The notes below the pieces were generated by a model that saw only the letters and a program-made list of their open reading frames with translations, did no database searches and was not told the DNA's origin. From positions 1,240,001 through 1,304,000 of the forward strand of contig NW_026870967.1 in NCBI RefSeq assembly GCF_033118175.1: DNA of 64,000 bases, in the 5' to 3' direction. This DNA comes from Dama dama (lineage: Eukaryota > Chordata > Mammalia > Artiodactyla > Cervidae). Below are positions 10,735 to 21,990 of the stretch, piece after piece; the first letter of the stretch is position 1, and each line of letters opens with the position of its first letter. The translations under genes were made by a program, and so were the position numbers.

Positions 10735-13700
10735 CCTCCAAAGTCCTGTTTGCAAACACTCCCGCCCGCTATTCACGCCAGGCTCGCACAATGCTCCCAA
10801 GCCCGGGAGAAAAGCGCTTTGGAGTGATGCTCTCTGCGGGCCCTTGCCCCTGAGCCTGGGGGCAAGGCAGGGGGAACACACTCCCAGGCCAAGGCAGAAC
10901 CACATGCCCACGTCTGTTCCTGTCCCCTGCACCGGCAGAGAGCTCGGGGGAGCCAGAGTCTGCCAGGCAGCTGCTGGGCTGTCTCCCTGTGTGGGAAGGG
11001 GCAGAGCCGACCTAGGCGCAAGTTGGGCCTCTTGCTCTCCCTGCTGCCCTGAGGCTGCTGGGCCAAAGAGGTCTTGGGCATCCAGCCCTTTGCTGGTCCC
11101 TTCCCTCTGACGAGGCCCTCTGAGTTCCAGCACCTCGCAGTGTGGAGACAGCCCCTGCCAGCAACCTCCTCTCCAAGGAGGCCTCAACCGAGGCCTAGGC
11201 CCAGGGGAAAGGCACCAGCGGGGATGAGCCTGGGGATGCGCCCGGGCATGTCTGGACCCAGTCCCGGCAATCTGCCCCTTGGTGGCGCAGTACCCCCAGA
11301 GGCCAGGAAGGTCTGGGCAAGGCTGCCAGGGCCAGGGACACTGCTGGGTCCTGCCCCTGGCCTGTGGGGCCTCTGAGCACAACCGGCACTCTCCCGCTGG
11401 AAGACCTCCCCGGCTGCCTCCAAAGGCCGCTTTGCAAGCACTCCCACCCGCTGTTCCCGCCAGGCGCGCACAATGATCCCAAGCCCGGGAGAAAAGCGCT
11501 TCGGGGTGGTGCTCTCTCCGGGCCCTTGCCCCTGAGCCTGGGGGCCAGGCAGGGGTCCACACTCCCAGGCAAAGGCAGAAACACATGCACACGTCTGTTC
11601 CTGTCCCCTGCACCGGCAGAGAGCTTGGGGGATCCAGAGTCTGTCAGGCAGCTGCTGGGTTTGCCGCCTGTGTGTGAAGGGGCAGAGCCGCCCTAGGGGC
11701 AAGTTGGACCTCTTGCTCTCCCTGCTGCCCTGAGGCTGCTGGGCCAAAGAGGTCTTGGGCATCCAGCCCCTTGCTGGTCCCTTCCCTCTGACGAGGCCCT
11801 CTGAGCTCCAGCACCTTGCAGTGTGGAGACAGCCCCTGCCAGCAACCTCCTCTCCAAGGAGGCCTCAACCGAGGCCTAGGCCCAGGGGAAAGGCACCAGC
11901 GGGGATGAGCCAGGGGAGGCGCCCGAGCATGTCTGGACCCAGTCGCCGCAGCCTGCCCCTTGGTGGGGCAGTACACCCGGAGGCCAGGAAGGTCTGGGCA
12001 AGGCTGGCCAGGGGCAGGGGCCCTGCTGGGTCCTGCCCCTGGCCTGTGGGGCCTCTGAGCACAACCGGCCCTCTCCCACTGGAAGACCTCCCCGGCTGCC
12101 TCCAAAGGCCGGTTTGCCAACACTCCCGCCCACTGTTCCCACCAGGCGCGCACAATGCTCCCAAGCCCGGGAGAAAAGCGCTTCGGGGTGGTGCTCCCAC
12201 CGGGCCCTTGCCCCTGAGCCTGGGGGCAATGCAGGGGGAACACACTCCCAGGCCAAGGCAGAACCACATGCACACGTCTATTCCTGCCCCCTGCACCGGC
12301 AGAGAGCTCAGGGGAGCCAGAGTCTGTCAGGCAGCTGCTGGGCTGGCCGCCTGTGTGGGAAGGGGCAGAGCCGACCTAGGGGCAAGTTGGGCCTCTTGCT
12401 CTCCCTGCTGCCCTGAGGCTGCTGGGCCAAAGAGGTCTTGGGCATCCAGCCCCTTGCTGGTCCCTTCCCTCTGACGAGGCCCTCTGAGCTCCAGCACCTT
12501 GCAGTGTGGAGACAGCCCCTGCCAGCAACCTCCTCTCCAAGGAGGCCTCAACCGAGGCCTACGCCCAGGGGAAAGGCACCAGCGGGGATGAGCCAGGGGA
12601 GGCGCCCGAGCATGTCTGGACCCAGTCCCCGCAGCCTGCCCCTTGGTGGGGCAGTACCCCCGGAGGCCAGGAAGGTCTGGGCAAGGCTGGCCAGGGGCAG
12701 GGGCCGTGCTGGGTCTTGCCCCTGGCCTGTGGGGCCTCTGAGCACAACCGGCCCTCTCCCACTGGAAGACCTCCCCGGCTGCCTCCAAAGGCAGGTTTGC
12801 AAGCGCTCCCGCCCACTGATCCCAGCAGGCGCGCACAATGCTCTCAAGCCCGGGAGAAAAGCGCTTCGGGGTGGTGCTCTCACCGGGCCCTTGCCCCTGA
12901 GCCTGGGGGCAATGCAGGGGGAACACACTCCCAGGCCAAGGCAGAACCACATGCACACGTCTATTCCTGCCCCCTGCACCGGCAGAGAGCTCAGGGGAGC
13001 CAGAGTCTGTCAGGCAGCTGCTGGGCTGGCCGCCTGTGTGGGAAGGGGCAGAGCCGACCTAGGGGCAAGTTGGGCCTCTTGCTCTCCCTGCTGCCCTGAG
13101 GCTGCTGGGCCAAAGAGGTCTTGGGCATCCAGCCCCTTGCTGGTCCCTTCCCTCTGACGAGGCCCTCTGAGCTCCAGCACCTTGCAGTGTGGAGACAGCC
13201 CCTGCCAGCAACCTCCTCTCCAAGGAGGCCTCAACCGAGGCCTACGCCCAGGGGAAAGGCACCAGCGGGGATGAGACTGGGGAGGCGCCCGGGCATGTCT
13301 GGACCCAGTCCCCGCAGCCTGCCCCTTGGTGGGGCTGTAACCCCGGAGGCAGGAAGGTCTGGGCAAGGCTGGCCAGGGGCAGGGGCCCTGCTGGGTCCTG
13401 CCCATGGCCTCTGGGGCCTCTGAGCACAACCGGCCCTCTCCCACTGGAAGACCTCCCCGGCTGCCTCCAAAGGCGGGTTTGCAACACTCCCGCCCGCTGT
13501 TCTTGCCAGGCACGCACAATGCTCCCAAGCCCGGGAGAAAAGCACTTCGGGGTGTTGCTCTCTCCGGGCCCTTGCCCCGGAGCCTGGGGGCCAGGCAGTG
13601 GGTCCACACTCCCAGACCAAGGCAGAACCACATGCACACGTCTGTTCCTGACCCCTGCACCGGCAGAGAGCTCGGGGGAGCCAGAGTCTTTCAGGCAGCT

Positions 13701-14484
13701 GCTGGGCTGGCCGCCTGTGTGGGAAGGGGCAGAGCCGGCCTAGGGGCAAGTTGGGCCTCTTGCTCTCCCTGCTGACCTGAGGCTGCTGGGCCAAAGAGGT
13801 CTTGGGCATCCAGCCCCTTGCTGGTCACTTCCCGCTGACGAGGCCCTCTGAGCTCCAGCACCTTGCAGTGTGGAGACAGCCCCTGCCAGCAACCTCCTCT
13901 CCAAAGAGGCCTCAACCGAGGCCTACGCCCAGGGGAAAGGCACCAGCGGAGATGATCCTGGGGAGGCGCACGGACATGTCTGGACCCAGTCCCCACAGCC
14001 TGCCCCTTGGTGGGGCAGTACCCCCGGAGGCCAGGAAGGTCTGGGCAAGGCTGGCCAGGGGCAGGGGCCCTGCTGGGTCCTGCCCCTGGCCTGTGGGGCC
14101 TCTGAGCACAACCGGCCCTCTCCCACTGGAAGACCTCCCCGGCTGCCTCCAAAGTCCTGTTTGCAAACACTCCCGCCCGCTGTTCACGCCAGGTTCGCAC
14201 AATGCTCCCAAGCCCGGGAGAAAAGCGCTTCGGGGTGGTGCTCTCTCCGGGCCCTTGCCCCTGAGCCTGGGGGCAAGGCAGGGGGAACACACTCCCAGGC
14301 CAAGGCAGAACCACATGCCCACGTCTGTTCCTGTCCCCTGCACTGCCAGAGAACTTGGGGGAGCCAGAGTCTGTCAGGCAGCTGCTGGGTTGGCCGCCTG
14401 TGTGGGAAGGTGCAGTGCCGCCCTAGGGGCAAGTTGGGCCTCTTGCTCTCCCTGCTGCCCTGAGGCTGCTGGGCCAAAGACGTC
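10735..14484 (+). repeat. Partial HOR copy 0 (order f-3', g, h, i-like, j-like, k/l fusion)
   Basis: From about 10735 the 3' half of monomer 10391 matches HOR type f ('ccgctattcacgcc'). It is followed by g (11074), h (11755), an i-like monomer (12438, 'ccactgatcccagcagg'), a j-like monomer (13121, 'ttgcaacactcccg', 'cacttcggggtgttgctc') and a fused k/l monomer (13802). The next monomer is type a (14485), so the order matches the later HOR copies except that k and l are merged. This is the left end of the homogenised core. The i- and j-like members differ from later copies, for example in having 'cctacgcccagg'. Confidence 0.85.
13802..14484 (+). repeat. Fused k/l monomer
   Basis: The first ~45 bp carry 'ctggtcacttcccgctgacg', diagnostic of types d and k. 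From about 13896 onward the monomer is l-like: 'cctacgcccagg', 'cagtccccacagcc', and 'gcactgccagagaacttg' near 14340. The next monomer is type a, as after a normal l. One monomer length is missing compared with copies 1 and 3, consistent with unequal crossover between k and l somewhere in 13846-13896. The reciprocal duplication is not seen. Confidence 0.75.
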
Positions 14485-15166
14485 TTGGGCATCCAGCCCC
14501 TTACTGGTCCCTTCCCTCTGACGAGGCCCTCTGAGCTCCAGCACCTTGCAGTGTGGACACAACCCCTGCCAGCAACCTCCTCTCCAAGGAGGCCTCAACC
14601 GAGGCCTAGGCCCAGGGGAAAGGCACCAGCGGGGATGAGCCAGGGGAGGCGCCCGAGCATGTCTGGACCCAGTCCCCGCAGCCTGCCCCTTGGTGGGGCA
14701 GTACCCCCGGAGGCCAGGAAGGTCTGGGCAAGGCTGCCAGGGGCAGGGACACTGCTGGGTCCTGCCCCTGGCCTGTGGGGCCTCTGAGCACAACCGGCAC
14801 TCTCCCGCTGAAAGACCTCCCCGTCTGCCTCCAAAGGACGGTTTGCAAGCACTCCCACCCGCTGTTCCCGCCAGGCACGCACAATGCTCCCAAGCCCGGG
14901 AGAAAAGCGCTTCGGGCTGGTGCTCTCTCCGGGCCCTTGCCCCTGAGCCTGGGGGCCAGGCAGGTGGAAAACACTCCCAGGCCAAGGCAGAACGACATGC
15001 ACACGTCTGTTCCTGCCCCCTGCACCGGCAGAGAGCTCGGGGGAGCCAGAGACTGCCAGGCTGCTGCTGGGCTGGCTGCCTGTGTGGGACGGGGCAGAGC
15101 CGACCTAGGGGCAAGTTGGGCCTCTTGCTCTCCCTGCTGCCCTGAGGCTGCTGGGTCAAAGAGGTC
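14485..15166 (+). repeat. HOR monomer type a
   Basis: Markers are 'tgtggacaca' (near 14553), 'cccgctgaaagacctcc' (near 14804) and the short class stem 'ctgccaggggcagg'. Other copies are at 22672, 32222, 40409 and, at least for the 5' half, 49960. Copy 1 has private changes relative to the others ('cacaacccctgcc', 'gtggaaaacactcc'). Length 682 bp. Confidence 0.9.
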
Positions 15167-15849
15167 TTGGGCATCCAGCCCTTTGCTGGTCCCTTCCCTC
15201 TGACGAGTCCCTCTGAGCTCCAGCACCTTGCAGTGTGGAGACAGCCCCTGCCAGCAACCTCCTCTCCAAAGAGGCCTAAACCGAGGCCTACGCCCAGGGG
15301 AAAGGCACCAGCAGGGATGATCTTGGGGAGGCGCACGGACATGTCTGGACCCAGTCGCCGCAGCCTGCCCCTTGGTGGGGCAGTACCCCCGGAGGCCAGG
15401 AAGTTCTGGGCAAGGCTGGCCAGGGGCAGGGGCCCTGCTGGGTCCTGCCCCTGGCCTGTGGGGCCTCTGAGCACAACCGGCCCTCTCCCACTGGAAGACC
15501 TCCCCGGCTGCCTCCAAAGTCCTGTTTGCAAACACTCCGGCCCGCTGTTCACGCCAGGCTCGCACAATGCTCCCAAGCCCGGGAGAAAAGCGCTTTGGAG
15601 TGATGCTCTCACCGGGCCCTTGCCCCTGAGCCTGGGGGCAAGGCAGGGGGAACACACTACCAGGCCAAGGCAGAACCACATGCCCACGTCTGTTCCTGCC
15701 CCCTGCACCGGCAGAGAGCTTGGGGGAGCCAGAGTCTGTCAGGCAGCTGCTGGGTTGGCCGCCTGTGTGGGAAGGGGCAGAGCCGCCCTAGGGGCAAGTT
15801 GGGCCTCTTGCTCTCCCTGCTGCCCTGAGGCTGCTGGGCCAAAGAGGTC
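15167..15849 (+). repeat. HOR monomer type b
   Basis: Markers are 'tgacgagtccctctgag' (near 15201), 'gcctaaaccgaggcctacgc', 'gatgatcttgggg' and 'ggaagttctgggc' (near 15400). Other copies are at 23354, 32904 and 41091. The last has several extra private substitutions. Length 683 bp. Confidence 0.9.
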
Positions 15850-16531
15850 TTGGGCATCCAGCCCCTTGCTGGTCCCTTCCCTCTGACGAGGCCCTCTGAG
15901 CTCCAGCACCTTGCATTGTGGAGACAGCCCCTGCCAGCAACCTCCTCTCCAAGGAGGCCTCAACCGAGGCCTAGGCCCAGGGGAAAGGCACCAGCGGGGA
16001 TGAAACTGGGGAGGCGCCCGGGCATGTCTGGACCCAGTCCCCGCAGCCTGCCCCTTGGTGGGGCAGTACCCCCGGAGGCCAGGAACGTCTGGGCAAGGCT
16101 GGCCAGGGGCAGGCGCCCTGCTGGGTCCTGCCCATGGCCTGTGGGGCCTCTGAGCACAACCGGCCCTCTCCCACTGGAAGACCTCCCCGGCTGCCTCCAA
16201 AGGCCGGTTTGCAACACTCCCGCCCGCTGTTCTTGCCAGGCACGCACAATGCTCCCAAGCCCGGGAGAAAAGCACTTCTGGGTGTTGCTCTCTCCGGGCC
16301 CTTGCCCCTGAGCCTGGGGGCCAGGCAGTGGGTCCACACTCCCAGACCAAGGCAGAACCACATGCACACGTCTGTTCCTGACCCCTGCACCGGCAGAGAG
16401 CTCGGGGGAGCCAGAGTCTGTCAGGCAGCTGCTGGGCTGGCCGCCTGTGTGGGAAGGGGCAGAGCCGACCTAGGGGCAAGTTGGGCCTCTTGCTCTCCCT
16501 GCTGACCTGAGGCTGCTGGGCCAAAGAGGTC
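15850..16531 (+). repeat. HOR monomer type c
   Basis: Markers are 'cttgcattgtggag', 'gatgaaactgggg', 'ggaacgtctgggc', the 1-bp-shorter 'tttgcaacactcccg', and 'cacttctgggtgttgctc'. Other copies are at 24037 and 33587. It is closely related to type j, seven monomers downstream. The copy at 33587 carries a patch near 34095 ('gaacgacatgcacacg', 'cctgccccctgcacc') resembling other types, which suggests gene conversion. Confidence 0.9.
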
Positions 16532-17213
16532 TTGGGCATCCAGCCCCTTGCTGGTCACTTCCCGCTGACGAGGCCCTCTGAGCTCCAGCACCTTGCAGTG
16601 TGGAGACAGCCCCTGCCAGCAACCTCCTCTCCAAGGAGGCCTCAACCGAGGCCTAGGCCCAGGGGAAAGGCACCAGCGGGGATGAGCCTGGGGAGGCGCC
16701 CGGCCATGTCTGGACCCAGACCCCGCAGCCTGCCCCTTGGTGGGGCTGTACCCCCGGAGGCCAGGAAGGTCTGGGCAAGGCTGCCAGGGGCAGGGACACT
16801 GCTGGGTCCTGCCCCTGGCCTGTGGGGCCTCTGAGCACAACCGGCACTCTCCCGCTGGAAGACCTCCCCGTCTGCCTCCAAAGGCCGGTTTGCAAGCACT
16901 CCAGCCCGCTGTTCCGGCCAGGCCCGCACAATGCTCCCAAGCCCGGGAGAAAAGCGCTTCGGGCTGGTGCTCTCTCCGGGCCCTCGCCCCTGAGCCTGGG
17001 GGCCAGGCAGGGAGAACACACTCCCAGGCCAAGGCAGAACGACATGCACACGTCTGTTCCTGCCCCCTACACCGGCAGAGAGCTCGGGGGAGCCAGAGAC
17101 TGCCAGGCTGCTGCTGGGCTGGCTGCCTGTGTGGGACGGGGCAGAGCCGACCTAGGGGCAAGTTGGGCCTCTTGCTCTCCGTGCTGCCCTGAGGCTGCTG
17201 GGTCAAAGAGGTC
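16532..17213 (+). repeat. HOR monomer type d
   Basis: Markers are 'ctggtcacttcccgctgacg', 'cccggccatgtctggaccc' followed by 'agaccccgc', 'ggggctgtaccccc', and 'ctgttccggccaggcc'. The full-length copy is at 34269. In HOR copy 2 only its 5' part survives, in the d/e fusion at 24719. It is closely related to type k. Confidence 0.9.
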
Positions 17214-17896
17214 TTGGGAATCCAGCCCTTTGCTGGTCCCTTCCCTCTGACGAGGCCCTCTGAGCTCCAGCACCTTGCAGTGTGGAGACAGCCCCTGCCA
17301 GCAACCTCCTCTCCAAGGAGGCCTAAACCGAGGCCTAGGCCCAGGGGAAAGGCACCAGCGGGGATGAGCCTGGGGAGGCGCCCGGGCATGTCTGGACCCA
17401 GTCCCCGCAGCCTGCCCCTTGGTGGGGCAGTACCTCCGGAGGCCAGGAAGGTCTGGGAAAGGCTGGCCAGGGGCAGGGGACCTGCTGGGTCCTGCCCCTG
17501 GCCTGTGGGGCCTCTGAGCACATCCGGCCCTCTCCCGCTGGAAGACCTCCCCGGCTGCCTCCAAAGGCCGGTTTGCCAACACTCACGCCCACTGTTCCCA
17601 CCAGGCGCTCACAATGCTCCCAAGCCCGGGAGAAAAGCACTTCGGGGTGTTGCTCTCTCCGGGCCCTTGCCCCTGAGCCTGGGGGCCAGGCAGTGGGTCC
17701 ACACTCCCAGACCAAGGCAGAACCACATGCACACGTCTGTTCCTGACCCGTGCACCGGCAGAGAGCTCGGGGGAGCCAGAGTCTGTCAGGCAGCTGCTGG
17801 GCTGGCCGCCTGTGTGGGAAGGGGCAGAGCCGACCTAGGGGCAAGTTGGGCCTCTTGCTCTCCCTGCTGCCCTGAGTCTGCTGGGCCAAAGAGGTC
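17214..17896 (+). repeat. HOR monomer type e
   Basis: Markers are 'cttgggaatccag', 'gcctaaaccgaggcctaggc', 'gtctgggaaaggctgg', 'gagcacatccggcc' and 'ttgccaacactcacgcc'. The other full copy is at 34951. Its 3' part is retained in the fusion at 24719. A related monomer lies at 61114 outside the HOR core, with 'gagcacatctggcc'. Confidence 0.9.
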
Positions 17897-18579
17897 TTGG
17901 ACATCCAGCCCTTTGCTGGTCCCTTCCCTCTGACGAGGCCCTCTGAGCTCCAGCACCTTGCAGTGTGGAGACAGCGCCTGCCAGCAACCTCCTCTCCAAA
18001 GAGGCCTCAACCGAGGCCTACGCCCAGGGGAAAGGCACCAGCGGGGATGATCCTGGGGAGGCGCACGGACATGTCTGGACCCAGTCCCCACAGCCTGCCC
18101 CTTGGTGGGGCAGTACCCCCGGAGGCCAGGAAGGTCTGGGCAAGGCTGGCCAGGGGCAGGGGCCCTGCTGGGTCCTGCCCCTGGCCTGTGGGGCCTCTGA
18201 GCACAACCGGCCCTCTCCCACTGGAAGACCTCCCCGGCTGCCTCCAAAGTCCTGTTTGCAAACACTCCCGCCCGCTATTCACGCCAGGCTCGCACAATGC
18301 TCCCAAGCCGGGGAGAAAAGCGCTTTGGAGTGATGCTCTCTGCGGGCCCTTGCCCCTGAGCCTGGGGGCAAGGCAGGGGGAACACACTCCCAGGCCAAGG
18401 CAGAACCACATGCCCACGTCTGTTCCTGTCCCTTGCACCGGCAGAGAGCTCGGGGGAGCCAGAGTCTGCCAGGCAGCTGCTGGGCTGTCTGCCTGTGTGG
18501 GAAGGGGCAGAGCCGACCTAGGGGCAAGTTGGGCCTCTTGCTCTCCCTGCTGCCCTGAGGCTGCTGGGCCAAAGAGGTC
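17897..18579 (+). repeat. HOR monomer type f
   Basis: Markers are 'cttggacatccag', 'gagacagcgcctgcc', 'ccgctattcacgcc' and 'gggctgtctgcctg'. Other copies are at 25402 and 35634, with identical conceptual translation in the main frame. A 3' half occurs in 10391 and a 5' half in 49277. Confidence 0.92.
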
Positions 18580-19260
18580 TTGGGCATCCAGCCCTTTGCT
18601 GGTCCCTTCCCTCTGACGAGGCCCTCTGAGTTCCAGCACCTCGCAGTGTGGAGACAGCCCCTGCCAGCAACCTCCTCTCCAAGGAGGCCTCAACCGAGGC
18701 CTAGGCCCAGGGGAAAGGCACCAGCGGGGATGAGCCTGGGGATGCGCCCGGGCATGTCTGGACCCAGTCCCGGCAATCTGCCCCTTGGTGGCGCAGTACC
18801 CCCAGAGGCCAGGAAGGTCTGGGCAAGGCTGCCAGGGCCAGGGACACTGCTGGGTCCTGCCCCTGGCCTGTGGGGCCTCTGAGCACAACCAGCACTCTCC
18901 CGCTGGAAGACCTCCCCGGCTGCCTCCAAAGGCCGCTTTGCAAGCACTCCCACCCGCTGTTCCCGCCAGGCGCGCACAATGATCCCAAGCCCAGGAGAAA
19001 AGCGCTTCGGGGTGGTGCTCTCTCCGGGCCCTTGCCCCTGAGCCTGGGGGCCAGGCAGGGGTCCACACTCCCAGGCAAAGGCAGAACCACATGCCCACGT
19101 CTGTTCCTGTCCCCTGCACCGGCAGAGAGCTTCGGGGAGCCAGAGTCTGTCAGGCAGCTGCTGGGTTTGCCGCCTGTGTGTGAAGGGGCAGAGCCGCCCT
19201 AGGGGCAAGTTGGACCTCTTGCTCTCCCTGCTGCCCTGAGGCTGCTGGGCCAAAGAGGTC
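18580..19260 (+). repeat. HOR monomer type g
   Basis: Markers are 'gagttccagcacctcgcag', 'ggggatgcgcccgggc', 'gtcccggcaatctgcc', 'tggtggcgcagtac' and 'aatgatcccaagcc'. Other copies are at 26085 and 36317, in partial copy 0 at 11074, and in its 5' two-thirds at 52687, outside the core. At 681 bp it is one of the shortest types. Confidence 0.92.
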
Positions 19261-19943
19261 TTGGGCATCCAGCCCCTTGCTGGTCCCTTCCCTCTGACGA
19301 GGCCCTCTGAGCTCCAGCACCTTGCAGTGTGGAGACAGCCCCTGCCAGCAACCTCCTCTCCAAGGAGGCCTCAACCGAGGCCTAGGCCCAGGGGAAAGGC
19401 ACCAGCGGGGATGAGCCAGGGGAGGCGCCCGAGCATGTCTGGACCCAGTCGCCGCAGCCTGCCCCTTGGTGGGGCAGTACACCCGGAGGCCAGGAAGGTC
19501 TGGGCAAGGCTGGCCAGGGGCAGGGGCCCTGCTGGGTCCTGCCCCTGGCCTGTGGGGCCTCTGAGCACAACCGGCCCTCTCCCACTGGAAGACCTCCCCG
19601 GCTGCCTCCAAAGGCCGGTTTGCCAACACTCCCGCCCACTGTTCCCACCAGGCGCGCACAATGCTCCCAAGCCCGGGAGAAAAGCGCTTCGGGGTGGTGC
19701 TCCCACCGGGCCCTTGCCCCTGAGCCTGGGGGCCAGGCAGGGGTTCCACACTCCCAGGCCAAGGCAGAACCACATGCACACGTCTGTTCCTGCCCCCTGC
19801 ACCGGCAGAGAGCTCAGGGGAGCCAGAGTCTGTCAGGCAGCTGCTGGGCTGGCCGCCTGTGTGGGAAGGGGCAGAGCCGACCTAGGGGCAAGTTGGGCCT
19901 CTTGCTCTCCCTGCTGCCCTTAGGCTGCTGGGCCAAAGAGGTC
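19261..19943 (+). repeat. HOR monomer type h
   Basis: Markers are 'acccagtcgccgcagcc' combined with 'gtacacccggagg', and 'tttgccaacactcccgcc'. Other copies are at 26766 and 36998, and a slightly different one is at 11755. In copy 1 the 3' end reads 'ctgcccttaggctgc' instead of 'ctgccctgaggctgc', a private substitution. Confidence 0.9.
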
Positions 19944-20626
19944 TTGGGCATCCAGCCCCTTGCTGGTCCCTTCCCTCTGACGAGGCCCTCTGAGCTCCAG
20001 CACCTTGCAGTGTGGAGACAGCCCCTGCCAGCAACCTCCTCTCCAAGGAGGCCTCAACCGAGGCCTAGGCCCAGGGGAAATGCACCAGCGGGGATGAGCC
20101 AGGGGAGGCGCCCGAGCATGTCTGGACCCAGTCCCCGCAGCCTGCTCCTTGGTGGGGCAGTACCCCCGGAGGCCAGGAAGGTCTGGGCAAGGCTGGCCAG
20201 GGGCAGGGGCCGTGCTGGGTCTTGCCCCTGGCCTGTGGGGCCTCTGAGCACAACCGGCCCTCTCCCACTGGAAGACTTCCCCGGCTGCCTCCAAAGGCAG
20301 GTTTGCAAGCGCTCCCGCCCACTGATCCCAGCAGGTGCGCACAATGCTCTCAAGCCCGGGAGAAAAGCGCTTCGGGGTGGTGCACTCACCGGGCCCTTGC
20401 CCCTGAGCCTGGGGGCAATGCAGGGGGAACACACTCCCAGGCCAAGGCAGAACCACATGCACACGTCTATTCCTGCCCCCTGCACCGGCAGAGAGCTCAG
20501 GGGAGCCAGAGTCTGTCAGGCAGCTGCTGGGCTGGCCGCCTGTGTGGGAAGGGGCAGAGCCGCCCTAGGGGCAAGTTGGGCCTCTTGCTCTCCCTGCTGC
20601 CCTGAGGCTGCTGGGCCAAAGAGGTC
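19944..20626 (+). repeat. HOR monomer type i
   Basis: Markers are 'ggggaaatgcaccagc', 'ccactgatcccagcaggtgc', 'gtgcactcaccggg' and 'gtctattcctgcc'. Other copies are at 27449 and 37681, with a related one at 12438. Copy 1 has private changes 'cagcctgctccttgg' and 'gaagacttccccgg'. Confidence 0.9.
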
Positions 20627-21308
20627 TTGGGCATCCAGCCCCTTGCTGGTCCCTTCCCTCTGACGAGGCCCTCTGAGCTCCAGCACCTTGCATTGTGGAG
20701 ACAGCCCCTGCCAGCAACCTCCTCTCCAAGGAGGCCTCAACCGAGGCCTAGGCCCAGGGGAAAGGCACCAGCGGGGATGAGACTGGGGAGGCGCCCGGGC
20801 ATGTCTGGACCCAGTCCCCGCAGCCTGCCCCTTGGTGGGGCAGTACCCCCGGAGGCCAGGAAGGTCTGGGCAAGGCTGGCCAGGGGCAGGCGCCCTGCTG
20901 GGTCCTGCCCATGGCCTCTGGGGCCTCTGAGCACAACCGGCCCTCTCCCACTGGAAGACCTCCCCGGCTGCCTCCAAAGGCCGGTTTGCAACACTCCCGC
21001 CCGCTGTTCTTGCCAGGCACGCACAATGCTCCCAAGCCCGGGAGAAAAGCACTTCGGGGTGTTGCTCTCTCCGGGCCCTTGCCCCTGAGCCTGGGGGCCA
21101 GGCAGTGGGTCCACACTCCCAGACCAAGGCAGAACCACATGCACACGTCTGTTCCTGACCCCTGCACCGGCAGAGAGCTCGGGGGAGCCAGAGTCTGTCA
21201 GGCAGCTGCTGGGCTGGCCGCCTGTGTGGGAAGGGGCAGAGCCGACCTAGGGGCAAGTTGGGCCTCTTGCTCTCCCTGCTGACCTGAGGCTGCTGGGCCA
21301 AAGAGGTC
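20627..21308 (+). repeat. HOR monomer type j
   Basis: Markers are 'cttgcattgtggag', 'gatgagactgggg', 'tttgcaacactcccg' and 'cacttcggggtgttgctc'. Other copies are at 28132, 30177 (duplicated triplet) and 38364. It differs from the paralogous type c mainly at 'gatgaaact/gatgagact', 'aacgtct/aaggtct' and 'cttctggg/cttcgggg'. Confidence 0.9.
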
Positions 21309-21990
21309 TTGGGCATCCAGCCCCTTGCTGGTCACTTCCCGCTGACGAGGCCCTCTGAGCTCCAGCACCTTGCAGTGTGGAGACAGCCCCTGCCAGCAAC
21401 CTCCTCTCCAAGGAGGCCTCAACCGAGGCCTAGGCCCAGGGGAAAGGCACCAGCGGGGATGAGCCTGGGGAGGCGCCCGGCCATGTCTGGACCCAGACCC
21501 CGCAGCCTGACCCTTGGTGGGGCTGTACCCCCGGAGGCCAGGAAGGTCTGGGCAAGGCTGCCAGGGGCAGGGACACTGCTGGGTCCTGCCCCTGGCCTGT
21601 GGGGCCTCTGAGCACAACCGGCACTCTCCCGCTGGAAGACCTCCCCGTCTGCCTCCAAAGGCCGGTTTGCAAGCACTCCAGCCCGCTGTTCCCGCCAGGC
21701 CCGCACAATGCTCCCAAGCCCGGGAGAAAAGCGCTTCGGGCTGGTGCTCTCTCCGGGCCCTCGCCCCTGAGCCTGGGGGCCAGGCAGGGAGAACACACTC
21801 CCAGGCCAAGGCAGAACGACATGCACACGTCTGTTCCTGCCCCCTACACCGGCAGAGAGCTCGGGGGAGCCAGAGACTGCCAGGCTGCTGCTGGGCTGGC
21901 TGCCTGTGTGGGACGGGGCAGAGCCGACCTAGGGGCAAGTTGGGCCTCTTGCTCTCCCTGCTGCCCTGAGGCTGCTGGGTCAAAGAGGTC
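21309..21990 (+). repeat. HOR monomer type k
   Basis: It is nearly the same as type d but with 'cagcctgacccttggtgg' and 'ctgttcccgccaggcc'. Other copies are at 28814, 30859 and 39046. The first 100 residues of the conceptual translation are identical in all four copies. Confidence 0.9.
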
